From Bacteroidales bacterium UBA4893 (GTDB lineage Bacteria; Bacteroidota; Bacteroidia; Bacteroidales; P3): a stretch of DNA of 50,843 nucleotides. Under the pieces are notes generated by a model that worked only from the letters and a program-made list of their open reading frames with translations, searched no databases and had not been told where the DNA came from. Positions 1-8,962 of this stretch are shown piece by piece. The position numbers and the translations under genes were made by a program. How positions within the stretch are numbered: position 1 is the stretch's first letter; each line of letters opens with the position of its first letter. The stretch covers positions 1 through 50,843 of the forward strand of contig DHCV01000030.1 in NCBI GenBank assembly GCA_002399025.1. Reading direction: 5' to 3'.

Positions 1-44
1 AGTTTACTGGGCGTTTTTTGTTTATGGAAATCTTTTATTTTTGT

Positions 45-52
45 TACTTTTG
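45..52 (+). promoter_or_regulatory. Probable -7 element for rsmG
   Basis: TACTTTTG matches the Bacteroidota -7 consensus TAnnTTTG and lies 23 bases before the rsmG start. No convincing TTTG element is seen at the expected 19-21 base spacing upstream, so this is a half-site call. Confidence 0.4.
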
Positions 53-75
53 CAGTTTAATTCTAAATATATATT

Positions 76-735
76 ATGTATTCAAATCAGGATATAAGTA
101 AGGTTATTAAGACTCACTTTGCTTTTGCTACTCATGAACAGTTGCAGAGGTTTGAAATATTACCTACAATCTATAGTGATTGGAACGAAAAAATTAATGT
201 TGTTTCAAGAAAAGATATTGAGAATATATTTGAAAGGCATATTCTTCACTCTTTGGCTATTGCAAAGGTATGTCATTTTAAACCTAATTCGGAAATTCTT
301 GATGTGGGAACGGGTGGAGGCTTCCCTGGAATCCCTCTTGCTATTTTGTTTCCTGAGGTAAATTTTACTTTAATTGATAGTATTGGGAAAAAGATAAGGG
401 TTGTGAATGAGGTAAAGGATGCATTAGGATTGAAGAATGTTAATGCTATTCAAATGAGGGCTGAACACATTAGTGGACATTTTGACTTTATTGTCTCACG
501 TGCCGTTACTCAAATGCCTGAGTTTGTTGAGTGGGTGAGGAATAAGATTTCAAAGATTGAGTATCATAGCTTAGATAATGGAATTCTTTACTTGAAAGGA
601 GGAGATTTAACTCAGGAATTGGAGCCTATTTTGCAAGGAAAAGGAAAGAAACCAAAGATAAAAATTTATGATATCTATAATTACTTCCCTTCCGATTTTT
701 TTGAAACTAAAAAGGTTGTCTATATAAAGCTATAA
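76..735 (+). CDS. rsmG: 16S rRNA (guanine-527-N7)-methyltransferase RsmG
   Basis: This 219-residue protein should methylate N7 of G527 in 16S rRNA using S-adenosylmethionine. The SAM-binding motif I is clear at about residues 76-90 (LDVGTGGGFPGIPLA), followed by an acidic strand end (LIDSIGKK) and the family's RAEH segment near residue 129. Length is normal for RsmG/GidB. The ATG at 76 follows a promoter-like element at 45-52. The gene stops three bases before the convergent exonuclease III gene. No Shine-Dalgarno is present, which is usual for this phylum. Identification rests on motif recognition. Confidence 0.93.
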   Translation: MYSNQDISKVIKTHFAFATHEQLQRFEILPTIYSDWNEKINVVSRKDIENIFERHILHSLAIAKVCHFKPNSEILDVGTGGGFPGIPLAILFPEVNFTLIDSIGKKIRVVNEVKDALGLKNVNAIQMRAEHISGHFDFIVSRAVTQMPEFVEWVRNKISKIEYHSLDNGILYLKGGDLTQELEPILQGKGKKPKIKIYDIYNYFPSDFFETKKVVYIKL

Positions 736-738
736 ATC

Positions 739-1503
739 TTACTTCAGCTTTACCATAATTGGACAATGGTCAGAGTGATGTACGTTATCTAAAATTTCTG
801 CTTCAACAATTCTGTCTTTAATATTTTCAGAAACCATACAATAGTCTATCCTCCAACCTTTGTTCCTTTCTCTTGAACGAAAACGATAGCTCCACCACGA
901 ATATTTATCCTTTTTATCAGGGTAGATATAACGAAAACTGTCAGTATAACCACTTTTTATGAATCCATCTATCCATTCTCTCTCTTCAGGAAGGAATCCT
1001 GAGTTTTTGGCATTTCCTTTAGGATCGTGAATATCTATTTCTCTATGACATATATTATAATCTCCGCAAATAATTAACTTAGCTCTGGTCTTTGATAATT
1101 CTTTAATATATTGTTCAAAATCGGATAACCATTGCATCTTGAAAGCTTGTCTTTCATCTCCGCTTGTTCCTGAAGGATGATAGACACTAATAATTGACAA
1201 GTCTCCATAATCAGCTCTAATCATCCTGCCTTCATAGTCATACTTTTCAATACCCATTCCATAAACCACATTGTCAGGTTCCATCTTTGTAAGGATTGCA
1301 ACTCCACTATATCCTTTCTTTTGAGCTGAAAAATAATAAGTATGATATCCAATTGAATGAAGTTCAAAATTTGGCATTTGATCTAATTGTGCCTTGGTTT
1401 CCTGAATACAAATTACATCTGGACTTTCGTCATCAAGCCATGATATAAATCCCTTAGCTGTTGCAGCTCTAATTCCGTTGACGTTGTAAGAAATAACTTT
1501 CAT
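739..1503 (-). CDS. xth: Exodeoxyribonuclease III / AP endonuclease
   Basis: A 254-residue member of the ExoIII/APE1 exonuclease-endonuclease-phosphatase family, acting in base-excision repair on abasic sites. It starts MKVISYNVNGIRAA (the active-site Asn), carries the metal-binding Glu in CIQETKAQ at about residue 35, the YNICHREIDI segment with the catalytic Asp/Asn pair near residues 148-150, and the C-terminal HHSDHCPIMVKL with the catalytic Asp-His. Length and N-terminus match the family. It is convergent with rsmG, with a gap of only three bases. A TATATTTG element lies 23-30 bases upstream of the ATG on the minus strand. Confidence 0.93.
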   Translation of the reverse strand: MKVISYNVNGIRAATAKGFISWLDDESPDVICIQETKAQLDQMPNFELHSIGYHTYYFSAQKKGYSGVAILTKMEPDNVVYGMGIEKYDYEGRMIRADYGDLSIISVYHPSGTSGDERQAFKMQWLSDFEQYIKELSKTRAKLIICGDYNICHREIDIHDPKGNAKNSGFLPEEREWIDGFIKSGYTDSFRYIYPDKKDKYSWWSYRFRSRERNKGWRIDYCMVSENIKDRIVEAEILDNVHHSDHCPIMVKLK

Positions 1504-1525
1504 TTATTTTAGTATATTTATTTTG

Positions 1526-1533
1526 CAAATATA
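1526..1533 (-). promoter_or_regulatory. -7 promoter element for xth
   Basis: On the minus strand this reads TATATTTG, a full match to TAnnTTTG, 22 bases upstream of the xth start codon. I did not find a matching -33 TTTG at the right spacing. Confidence 0.45.
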
Positions 1534-1672
1534 GTATTTTAAGATAGAAAGAGAAAATGTTTCAAGAATAAATGATATAAATCCGTATTTAAACCTTAAT
1601 ATGTTTTGAATTTATTAATATGAATTAAAGTAAGGAAATATAAAGGATTTTAAACAGAAGAGCAAAGATTTA

Positions 1673-1704
1673 TTTGCTTTTTTGTAGAAAATATTGTATA
1701 TTTG
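1673..1704 (+). promoter_or_regulatory. Bacteroidota-type promoter for the T9SS cargo gene
   Basis: TTTG at 1673-1676 is separated by 20 bases from TATATTTG at 1697-1704, fitting TTTG-N19-21-TAnnTTTG. Transcription would begin near 1710, leaving a leader of about 130 bases before the ATG at 1846. Confidence 0.65.
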
Positions 1705-1845
1705 TTTCGTAAAATTGAAAAATATTACCATTTAGATTCTTCATATAGGTAAAAGGTTTTATGTATTTTGAAATGATGTTATTGATAAAAATGTAAACAA
1801 TTATAAAAGTGCGGAGTCAGCACCTTAAATTCTGACAAAAATTAT

Positions 1846-3285
1846 ATGAAAATAAATGTATTAGTTTTAGCATTCGTTCTTTGTTTGGCATTTCTATTGC
1901 CAAACAGCATTAAAGCTCAAGAATTTCCTGTTACCTCAACAACCAATGTTTCTATGTTTGGAGAAGTTGGATTTGATGGTACAAATTATCTTTTTGGATT
2001 TGCAGAGGATAGTATTAGTATGGTTTCTGCTCAATTTATTTCAAATACAGGAGGATTAGTTGGACCAAAGATTTCATTAGGTTATAGAGGTGGAGCTCCA
2101 CTTGTTGAATTTGATGGAACAAATTATTTATTCTTATGGAGTGGTGCCAAACAAGTATTTAATCCAGATAAATCTACAGAAGATACTATTTTCGGACAAT
2201 TTATAAGCCCAAGTGGTTTATTGGTTGGCAATAGATTTATAGTAGCTACAAATGCCTCAATAAGCAGCCCTAAGGGTGGTTGTCTTGACTTTAATAATGG
2301 AAATTACATTGTTATTTATAAACAGAGTTTTAACGAAAATGATTATAACTATGTTGTAACTATTAGTCCTTCAGGAATAATATCTACACCTATTCAATTA
2401 AGTACTCAATCAGCAGGGGATAATGCTATGGCTTTTGATGGAACAAATTATCTTGTAGTATGGTGGTCTCACGGCATTAGTCATTATGATTACGAACAAG
2501 ATATTTTTGGTCAGTTTGTTAGCAGTACAGGTAGCCTTGTTGGAAGTACTTTTATGATTGATGATGATAACACAAATAGCGATAATCCTCTTTCCATAGC
2601 TTTTGACGGAACAAAGTATATGGTAACTTTCCATGTAAGGGAGTTAGAAACAAATGATTGGAATTTGTATTCTCGTTTTGTTTCAACCTCTGGTGTTGTT
2701 GATGATAGGATAATTTTAAGAGACTACTCTTATAAACCAAGCTTTGCATATACTTCTTTTGATGGAACAAACTATTTAGTAACTTGGGCAGATAGTGCTT
2801 TTTCATTAGAATCAGTAATTAAAGGCAGATACTATAACACATCAGGAGTTCCACTTGATAACAATATATTTACAATATTCTCTACACTTAACGGCGATGT
2901 TCCAATGTATGCTGGTCATTTCTTTACAAATAATAAATACTTAGTCGTAACATTTAGGATGGATACAAGCAATTTCCAATATGGAGATATATATGGAGCA
3001 TTTGTCCCTTCATCAACATCATTTCTAACATCAATTGAATTTGGTGGCGACAATTGTTTAATTTATCCAAATCCAGCAACAGACTATATAGATGTTTCTA
3101 TGTTGAATGATAAAATATTCAACTCTATAAATATATATAATGTGTTTGGTAAAAAGATAATAGCTCAATCAATTAATAAAGACAATATACGAATAGATGT
3201 TTCAAAGTTAAGTTCAGGAATATATTTTGCAGAAATTACTGATGGAGTTATTAAGAATATAAAGAAGATAGTAATAAGAAAGTGA
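1846..3285 (+). CDS. Secreted beta-propeller protein with T9SS type A sorting domain
   Basis: A 479-residue exported protein. Residues 1-24 form a signal peptide ending SIKA-QE. The body has seven copies of a short motif based on FDGTNYL at about residues 43, 89, 149 (FNNGNYIV), 197, 253 (FDGTKYMV), 305 and 360 (FTNNKYLV), spaced 46-60 residues. This fits seven blades of a beta-propeller. The last 75 or so residues (CLIYPNPATDYIDVS ... LSSGIYFAEITDG ... KKIVIRK) are a classic T9SS C-terminal sorting domain, so the protein should be carried across the outer membrane and anchored or released. Enzymatic activity is unknown, and no catalytic residues are recognised. It is monocistronic with its own promoter at 1673-1704. 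Confidence 0.88.
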   Translation: MKINVLVLAFVLCLAFLLPNSIKAQEFPVTSTTNVSMFGEVGFDGTNYLFGFAEDSISMVSAQFISNTGGLVGPKISLGYRGGAPLVEFDGTNYLFLWSGAKQVFNPDKSTEDTIFGQFISPSGLLVGNRFIVATNASISSPKGGCLDFNNGNYIVIYKQSFNENDYNYVVTISPSGIISTPIQLSTQSAGDNAMAFDGTNYLVVWWSHGISHYDYEQDIFGQFVSSTGSLVGSTFMIDDDNTNSDNPLSIAFDGTKYMVTFHVRELETNDWNLYSRFVSTSGVVDDRIILRDYSYKPSFAYTSFDGTNYLVTWADSAFSLESVIKGRYYNTSGVPLDNNIFTIFSTLNGDVPMYAGHFFTNNKYLVVTFRMDTSNFQYGDIYGAFVPSSTSFLTSIEFGGDNCLIYPNPATDYIDVSMLNDKIFNSINIYNVFGKKIIAQSINKDNIRIDVSKLSSGIYFAEITDGVIKNIKKIVIRK

Positions 3286-3321
3286 GAGTATTTTGTTTTA
3301 TCAAATAAGCTAGCATAAGTA

Positions 3322-4509
3322 CTATTTATTAATACATTTTGTGGTTTCAAAGAATTTTTTTCGATAACTACCTGGTGAAACACCAACTTTGTCCTTGAAA
3401 ACTCGATAAAATGAACTTTCACTCAAGAAGCCGCTCATATATCCTATTTCTGAAATACTTATATTTATTTGCTTTTTGTCGTGGAGGATATTTTTAGCAT
3501 ACTTAATTCTATAGTTGTTGATGAAATCTGCAAATGATTGGTTAAATTCTTCATTTACTAAATTTGAAATATAGGTTCTGTTAGTGTTTAAAAGTGTAGA
3601 TACATCAGATATTCTAAGGTCTGGATTCTTAAATATTTCTTTTGTTTCTAACAATTTTATAAGCTGTTCTTTTAGGTGATTATTATTTATATCCTTTTTT
3701 GTGATTTCTGTTGAATAGTCTTTTTTGTCTGCATTTAATAGATCATTTTTAAAGTCTATAATGGTAAAGTATTGCTTGTGATTAACATAACCTACTCCAT
3801 AAAGAAAAAGAGAATGAATCAATGAAGGGATGATAATTAAAAATTGATTTTCAATAAAAAAGGATTTCCCAATAATAGCAGACAATGAAGAAGTAATTGA
3901 TGCAAAAATAAAAACAATTAGCAAAATTTTGATTGACTTAAACTCTTTGTTTTTGGTCTCTGAATAAAATTCTTTTATAGATTTATTATATGTTGATATA
4001 TGCTTTATTCCAATAAAAGTGAAAATAATTGCTTGAGTAATAAATAATATTCTAAAAATTATTTGTTTAATTAATTGTAGCTTTATAATAAAACTATAAT
4101 CTGAATTAGCTCCATTCCAATAAAGAATATTATGAACATATATGTATTTATCATAACTGTCCATTAAAAAGAACAGAATAAACGAAAATATAGATAATAT
4201 AAATGAAGGAATCAATAACCATATCCATGAAATAGAAATTTTTGAATCCTTAGTAAGAAGTCTTATGTAATAGTAATAAATTGGGAATAGAGATAAAGAA
4301 GTAAAAATCCATATATTTTCAGCAAAACAATATGAGTTATATTGTCTGTTGAAATACAGAAAATGAGAGAAATAGTTAATAGTAGCAATAAAAAAGAAAA
4401 ATATTAAGAAATTTTTAGCTAAACTATTGCTCTTAAAGCTAAAGAGTGAATTGAATAACCAAAAAACACATATCCATAATGGTAAACTGGAAAACAAGGA
4501 ATTAATCAT
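3322..4509 (-). CDS. Membrane-anchored AraC-family transcriptional regulator
   Basis: This 395-residue protein combines a hydrophobic N-terminal half, with about seven membrane segments in the first 240 residues, and a C-terminal AraC/XylS DNA-binding domain. The two helix-turn-helix units are seen at about residues 300-320 (ISDVSTLLNTNRTYISNLVN) and 350-385 (ISEIGYMSGF, SSFYRVFKDKVGVSPGSYRK). This arrangement is common in Bacteroidota, but its signal is unknown. The gene is divergent from the chloride channel and ends 36 bases from the T9SS cargo gene, which it faces. Targets cannot be named from sequence. Confidence 0.85.
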   Translation of the reverse strand: MINSLFSSLPLWICVFWLFNSLFSFKSNSLAKNFLIFFFFIATINYFSHFLYFNRQYNSYCFAENIWIFTSLSLFPIYYYYIRLLTKDSKISISWIWLLIPSFILSIFSFILFFLMDSYDKYIYVHNILYWNGANSDYSFIIKLQLIKQIIFRILFITQAIIFTFIGIKHISTYNKSIKEFYSETKNKEFKSIKILLIVFIFASITSSLSAIIGKSFFIENQFLIIIPSLIHSLFLYGVGYVNHKQYFTIIDFKNDLLNADKKDYSTEITKKDINNNHLKEQLIKLLETKEIFKNPDLRISDVSTLLNTNRTYISNLVNEEFNQSFADFINNYRIKYAKNILHDKKQINISISEIGYMSGFLSESSFYRVFKDKVGVSPGSYRKKFFETTKCINK

Positions 4510-4543
4510 CTTTTTTTATTGTTTTTTCTTGTTTTATATTATG

Positions 4544-4551
4544 CAAAGTTA
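4544..4551 (-). promoter_or_regulatory. -7 promoter element for the AraC gene
   Basis: Reads TAACTTTG on the minus strand (TAnnTTTG), 34 bases upstream of the AraC ATG. No clear -33 partner. Confidence 0.4.
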
Positions 4552-4661
4552 GTTATTTTTATTTTTGTGGAGAAATTTTATGAGCTTTTCAGTCATGAAT
4601 TTTTCATCTAAGATTAAATATATTGCTTAAAATGTAGTTTTTTTCTTTAAAATAAGGGGTA

Positions 4662-4694
4662 GTTGCACTATTAATACAAAAAATTGTATATTTG
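4662..4694 (+). promoter_or_regulatory. Promoter of the ClC gene; decides its start codon
   Basis: GTTG at 4662-4665, then 21 bases, then TATATTTG at 4687-4694. The -7 element overlaps an in-frame TTG at 4684. That longer reading would start upstream of its own promoter, so ATG 4711 is chosen. The predicted leader is only about ten bases. Confidence 0.6.
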
Positions 4695-4710
4695 TAGCTT
4701 AATTATTGTA

Positions 4711-6510
4711 ATGAAGGTAATAAAATCAATACGTTTAAGCTATTTATACAAGCATTTCTTGGTTTGGAGATTAAAGAATATTTCCGAGTTCCAATTTATG
4801 ATTTTTATGTCCTTATTGGTAGGATTAGCATGTGGACTTGCTGCTGTTGTTCTTAAAAATACTGTTCACTATACATATCTTTTTATTACTGATACTAAGT
4901 GGTTTTCTGCTGATAGTTCCAATTTCCTTTTCCTTGTTTATCCAATGGTTGGTATAACAATTACAGTTTTACTTATAAAATACTTTATTAAGGATGATTT
5001 AAGTCATGGAGTAAGTAAGGTTATGTATGCAATGAGTAGGAAAAAGGGCAACATCAAGCCTCATCATACTTATAGTTCAATAATCACTTCTTCAATAACT
5101 GTTGCTTTTGGAGGTAGTGTTGGTTTGGAAGCACCAATTGTTTTGACAGGAAGTGCTTTAGGTTCTAATCTTGGAAGATTTGGAAGATTAAACACTAAGA
5201 ATACTCTAATTCTTGTTGGTTGTGGAGCTGCTGGAGCAATTGCTGGAGCATTTAAGGCTCCAATTGCAGGTATTCTTTTTGTTTTTGAAATACTTATGCT
5301 TGACTTAACAATGTCAACTGCAATTCCTCTTCTAATTTCAGCAATAACTTCTTCAATGATTTCTTATTTCTTTTTAGGGAAAGAAGTTCAGTTTAGTTAT
5401 GATGTTACATCAAGTTTTGAATTAATCAAGATACCTGGTTTTATATTTTTAGGAATAGTTTCTGCCTTTGTTTCTCTCTATTTTCTTAAATCAACAAAAT
5501 GGATTGCTAAGAAATTTAAAAAGTTTAAAGTTTGGAAAAGATTAATTTTAGGTGGATTAATATTAGGCGTTCTTGTTTTTCTTTTTCCTCCACTTTTTGG
5601 AGAAGGATATTCAGCATTAACCATTCTTTTGAAATCTGACACAAATACATTATTCAATAACACTTTTTTTTATCCTTTTAGAGATAATCAATGGATGTTG
5701 TTAATTATACTTCTTTCAATAATAATGCTAAAATCTATAGCGACCTCAGTTACAACTTCTGCAGGAGGAGTAGGAGGTACATTTGCACCATCTCTTTTTA
5801 TTGGAGGATTTACAGGTTTCTTTGTTGGAAGATTAATAAATATGTCTGGGCTTTTAGTTGTTGAGGAAAGTAATTTTGCTTTAGTTGGAATGGCTGCTGT
5901 TATGTCTGGAGTTATGCATTCACCACTAACTGCAACTTTCTTGATTGCTGAAATAACTGGAGGGTATGCTCTTTTTGCTCCTTTAATGATTGCATCAACA
6001 ATTTCTTATATTGTAGTTAAACCCCTTAACAAATATTCAATTTATGCTGAAGAGTTGGCTTTGGAAGGAAATTTAATGACTCATAATAAAGATAAGACAG
6101 CACTTCAATTTATTGATAAACATAAATTGGTTGAAACTAACTTTATTCCTTTGCTTTACGAGAGTAATTTAAGAGATATTGTGGAAGCTGTACAGAAAAG
6201 CACCAGAAACTTTTTCCCTATTGTTGATAAAGAAAATAAGTTTTTAGGAATAGTTGTTATTGATGATTTTCGTCCTCTTATGTTTAAGCCTGAGTTTTAT
6301 GATATTTATGGAGTTAAAGATTTTATTCGCTACTCAGAGCATTTTATTGTAGATATTTCCGATCCTTTGGAAGAAATGGTTTCAAAGTTTAGAGGGTCTG
6401 ATAGATTTACTTTGGTTGTTGTTGATAATGGAAAATACGTTGGCTTTATGTCAAGAGCCAATGTTTATGCTGAATATAGAAAGTATGTTAGTACTTTCTC
6501 TGAAGAATAG
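4711..6510 (+). CDS. ClC-family chloride channel/transporter with CBS domains
   Basis: A 599-residue integral inner-membrane anion channel or Cl-/H+ antiporter. The selectivity-filter motifs are GSVGLEAP (gating Glu about residue 140), SHGV in place of GSGIP near residue 93, and GGTFAPSLF at about 355. About ten to twelve hydrophobic helices fill residues 25-450. The hydrophilic C-terminal 140 residues contain two CBS-like segments (NFFPIVDKENKFLGIVVIDD and RFTLVVVDNGKYVGFMSRAN), which in other ClCs bind adenosine nucleotides. Retention of the gating Glu allows an exchanger, but the choice between channel and exchanger is unresolved. It is followed 12 bases later by asd, probably co-transcribed. 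Confidence 0.9.
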   Translation: MKVIKSIRLSYLYKHFLVWRLKNISEFQFMIFMSLLVGLACGLAAVVLKNTVHYTYLFITDTKWFSADSSNFLFLVYPMVGITITVLLIKYFIKDDLSHGVSKVMYAMSRKKGNIKPHHTYSSIITSSITVAFGGSVGLEAPIVLTGSALGSNLGRFGRLNTKNTLILVGCGAAGAIAGAFKAPIAGILFVFEILMLDLTMSTAIPLLISAITSSMISYFFLGKEVQFSYDVTSSFELIKIPGFIFLGIVSAFVSLYFLKSTKWIAKKFKKFKVWKRLILGGLILGVLVFLFPPLFGEGYSALTILLKSDTNTLFNNTFFYPFRDNQWMLLIILLSIIMLKSIATSVTTSAGGVGGTFAPSLFIGGFTGFFVGRLINMSGLLVVEESNFALVGMAAVMSGVMHSPLTATFLIAEITGGYALFAPLMIASTISYIVVKPLNKYSIYAEELALEGNLMTHNKDKTALQFIDKHKLVETNFIPLLYESNLRDIVEAVQKSTRNFFPIVDKENKFLGIVVIDDFRPLMFKPEFYDIYGVKDFIRYSEHFIVDISDPLEEMVSKFRGSDRFTLVVVDNGKYVGFMSRANVYAEYRKYVSTFSEE

Positions 6511-6522
6511 AAAAATAATAGA

Positions 6523-7506
6523 ATGAAAATAGCAGTTGTTGGGGCTACCGGATTGGTTGGTAGTGTTATTTTAAAAGTTTTGGAAGAAAGAGGTTTTGCA
6601 AACGAAGATATTGTTTTGGTTGCTACTCAAAAGAGTGTTGGAAAAAAGATATTGTTTGCTGGTAGGGAAATTGCAGTTTGTAGTGTTGAAGATGCAATAA
6701 ATCAGAATTGCGATTATGCAATCTTTTCTGCAGGAGGAAAGACTTCTAAAGAATATGCTCCTTTGTTTGCCCAAAAAAATACAATTGTAATAGATAATTC
6801 TTCTTGTTGGAGAATGTATGAGAATATACCTTTGGTGGTTCCTGAAATTAATGCTCAATCCATTAAGAAAGAAGATAGAATTATTGCTAATCCCAATTGC
6901 TCAACCATTCAATTGGTTATGGCTTTAGCTCCTTTGCATAGGAAGTACAAAATTAAAAGAGTGGTTGTTTCAACCTATCAAAGCGTAACAGGAACAGGAG
7001 TTAAGGCTGTTGAACAACTAGTTTCAGAAGAAAATAATAAAGATTGCCAAAAAGTTTATCCTCACCCAATTCATAGAAACCTATTCCCTCATGGAGGAGA
7101 TTTTTTGGAAAATGGTTATACTACAGAGGAAGAAAAGTTGCTTGATGAAACAAGAAAAATTCTCTCCGATAATTCAATTCAATTAACTGCAACTGTTGTA
7201 CGTGTTCCTGTTATAGGGGGTCATAGTGAAAGTGTGAATGTGGAATTTGAAAATGAATTTGAAATAGAAGATGTATTCTCAATTTTAGCTAACACTCCAG
7301 GAGTTGTTGTTATGGATAATCCAAAAGAATGTCTATATCCAACACCACTTTATTGTCAAGGAAAAGATGATGTTTTTGTTGGAAGGATAAGAAGAGACTT
7401 TTCTCATAAAAAAACCCTTAATCTTTGGTTGGTTGCCGACAATCTAAGAAAGGGAGCTGCAACAAATGCAGTGCAAATTCTTGAATATCTTAGTAAAGAA
7501 AAATAA
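6523..7506 (+). CDS. asd: Aspartate-semialdehyde dehydrogenase
   Basis: A 327-residue enzyme that reduces aspartyl phosphate to aspartate semialdehyde with NADPH, feeding lysine/diaminopimelate, threonine and methionine synthesis. It has the N-terminal dinucleotide motif GATGLVGSVIL at residues 7-17, the nucleophilic Cys at about 126 in NPNCSTIQ, and the His base at about 234 in GGHSESVNV. Length is typical. It lies 12 bases after the ClC gene and 20 bases before the PagL-like gene. Another gene of the same lysine branch, dapB, is at 20242-20952 in a different operon. Confidence 0.95.
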   Translation: MKIAVVGATGLVGSVILKVLEERGFANEDIVLVATQKSVGKKILFAGREIAVCSVEDAINQNCDYAIFSAGGKTSKEYAPLFAQKNTIVIDNSSCWRMYENIPLVVPEINAQSIKKEDRIIANPNCSTIQLVMALAPLHRKYKIKRVVVSTYQSVTGTGVKAVEQLVSEENNKDCQKVYPHPIHRNLFPHGGDFLENGYTTEEEKLLDETRKILSDNSIQLTATVVRVPVIGGHSESVNVEFENEFEIEDVFSILANTPGVVVMDNPKECLYPTPLYCQGKDDVFVGRIRRDFSHKKTLNLWLVADNLRKGAATNAVQILEYLSKEK

Positions 7507-7526
7507 GTAGGAGTGATGAAAGATCA

Positions 7527-8681
7527 ATGAAAATACGATTCTTTATATTTCTAATAATATCTCTTTTTCTGACTGATTTGTATTCTCAAACAAGTCAAGC
7601 TATTGAATTTATTCCACATTATGGGAAGGTCTTTCAGATGAATGATTTCTTGAAAGGCAACAGAACGGGTAAGCCCATTGATAGGGTAAAAACCTTGTCT
7701 ATAAGATATATAATCCATACGGACGGCTCAAAGGATTGGCATCAATTATACAATTATTTAGACTATGGAGTTGGATTTAACTTCTCGACCTATAATGAAC
7801 CAGTTCACTTGGGAAACTCTTATTCACTTTATGCCTTTATCTATTCTCCGATTATTAAGTGGAAGAAGTTCACGCTTAAAAATGATTTGGCTATTGGACT
7901 TTCATATGTTGAAAAACATTGGTCTGTACATAATATTGAGAATAATGTAATTGGCTCTTCATTGAATTGTTATATTCAAGAAGGATTTGTTTTAGAATAT
8001 CTTGCTTCAAATCGATTTCTAATTGGTTTGGGTTTTAATTTTTCTCATATTTCCAATGGTTCAATGAAAAAACCAAATTCAGGGATTAATACTTTTTCAT
8101 CACAGATTAACTTAAGATATAATTTCTACGATAATGAGGTTAGATACAATCATGAAAAGCCAGAGTTTGATAAGGGTTACGATATTTTGTTATCCAGCTT
8201 TGGTGCAATTTACAATGACAGAGTCGAGTTATATTACCAAGACTTTCATGACCCTGAACGCTATCCTGAACGCTATTTTTATGCCTTTGGACTAAATACA
8301 ACTGCATATAAGAACCTTAATTATAAGAATAATTTAGGGCTTGGTTTAACTCTTGGGTATGACGATTTGGCTGATAATCATTTTATGAATGTAAATGGTA
8401 TTCTTGTATCAACAACGGCTCCATTTTTCAATAGATTAAATCTATCAGCCTTTGCATCATACGAATATAAGATAAATCGTTTTTCAGCTTTTGCAGAATT
8501 GGGGCATTATCTGATTCGGAAAACAACACCACTAAGCAATCCAAATTTCTTTCAAAGGGTAGGTGTAAGATATTTGGTTTATGATAATTTATTGGCTTCA
8601 GTTGCCATAAGAGCTACATCTTTTAAAAAAGCAAATTACATAGAGTGGGGGTTAGGTTATAGGTTTAAGTTAGTTAAATAA
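7527..8681 (+). CDS. PagL-like lipid A deacylase / acyloxyacyl hydrolase
   Basis: A 384-residue outer-membrane beta-barrel protein with a signal peptide (residues 1-20, cut near LYSQ). The motif FSHISNGSMKKPNSGIN at about 172-188 matches the active-site region of PagL-type lipid A 3-O-deacylases, giving His174 and Ser176 as the likely catalytic pair. Alternating hydrophobic strands rich in Tyr and Phe, ending in GYRFKLVK, fit a barrel. At 384 residues it is about twice the size of Pseudomonas PagL, as in many Bacteroidota relatives with an added C-terminal barrel half. An AGGAG sequence lies 13 bases before the ATG. It may trim acyl chains from lipid A; substrate is inferred from the family. 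Confidence 0.78.
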   Translation: MKIRFFIFLIISLFLTDLYSQTSQAIEFIPHYGKVFQMNDFLKGNRTGKPIDRVKTLSIRYIIHTDGSKDWHQLYNYLDYGVGFNFSTYNEPVHLGNSYSLYAFIYSPIIKWKKFTLKNDLAIGLSYVEKHWSVHNIENNVIGSSLNCYIQEGFVLEYLASNRFLIGLGFNFSHISNGSMKKPNSGINTFSSQINLRYNFYDNEVRYNHEKPEFDKGYDILLSSFGAIYNDRVELYYQDFHDPERYPERYFYAFGLNTTAYKNLNYKNNLGLGLTLGYDDLADNHFMNVNGILVSTTAPFFNRLNLSAFASYEYKINRFSAFAELGHYLIRKTTPLSNPNFFQRVGVRYLVYDNLLASVAIRATSFKKANYIEWGLGYRFKLVK

Positions 8682-8699
8682 ATCTAATCTTTAGAAATT

Positions 8700-8762
8700 A
8701 ACTCTTCGTTTTAATTTACTAACTCTTCGTTTTAATTTGCTAACTCTTCGTTTTAATTTTTT
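8700..8762 (+). repeat. 21-bp tandem repeat, three copies
   Basis: Three adjacent units start at 8700, 8721 and 8742. Each is the 9-mer AACTCTTCG followed by a 12-base core close to TTTTAATTTACT (the second unit has G for A; the third is degenerate). The same unit recurs at 25960, 31631 and 41069. It sits between the PagL-like gene and dnaB. Confidence 0.9.
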
Positions 8763-8948
8763 CTTTTAAAGTCTTTTTTTCTCTGAGCAACTTTTCTTTT
8801 TTTGAACCACTAAATAGATTTCGATAACCCTCAAAATAAAAGTTATTAACACCGAAATTCCCTTTTGAAATATATTGAGTCTTCATTTTATAGTGGTTTG
8901 TTGATATTTTATTTTTTATCTTTTATTCATTTCAGATTATTTTTGTTT

Positions 8949-8956
8949 TATCTTTG
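8949..8956 (+). promoter_or_regulatory. -7 promoter element for dnaB
   Basis: TATCTTTG fits TAnnTTTG and ends seven bases before ATG 8963. It overlaps the alternative in-frame TTG at 8954, arguing against that start. The transcript would be leaderless or nearly so if ATG 8963 is used; the in-frame ATG at 8972 is an alternative. Confidence 0.5.
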
Positions 8957-8962
8957 CAATCT

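Larger units (their letters stand above)
1504..1845. other. Divergent intergenic region xth / propeller protein
   Basis: This 342-base AT-rich region holds the leftward promoter element for xth (1526-1533) and a complete rightward promoter (1673-1704) for the T9SS cargo gene. The 5' leader of the latter is about 130 bases and contains a small GTGC/GCAC hairpin (GTGCGGAGTCAGCACC, about 1810-1825). I see no gene in it. Confidence 0.6.

Noticed and set aside
4684..4710. Longer ClC start at TTG 4684
   Set aside because: Overlaps the -7 promoter element; the ATG at 4711 fits.
8700..8762. The 21-bp arrays considered as a mini-CRISPR
   Set aside because: Core 12 bp and 9-bp 'spacers' are far too short, spacers repeat between loci, and no cas genes are present.
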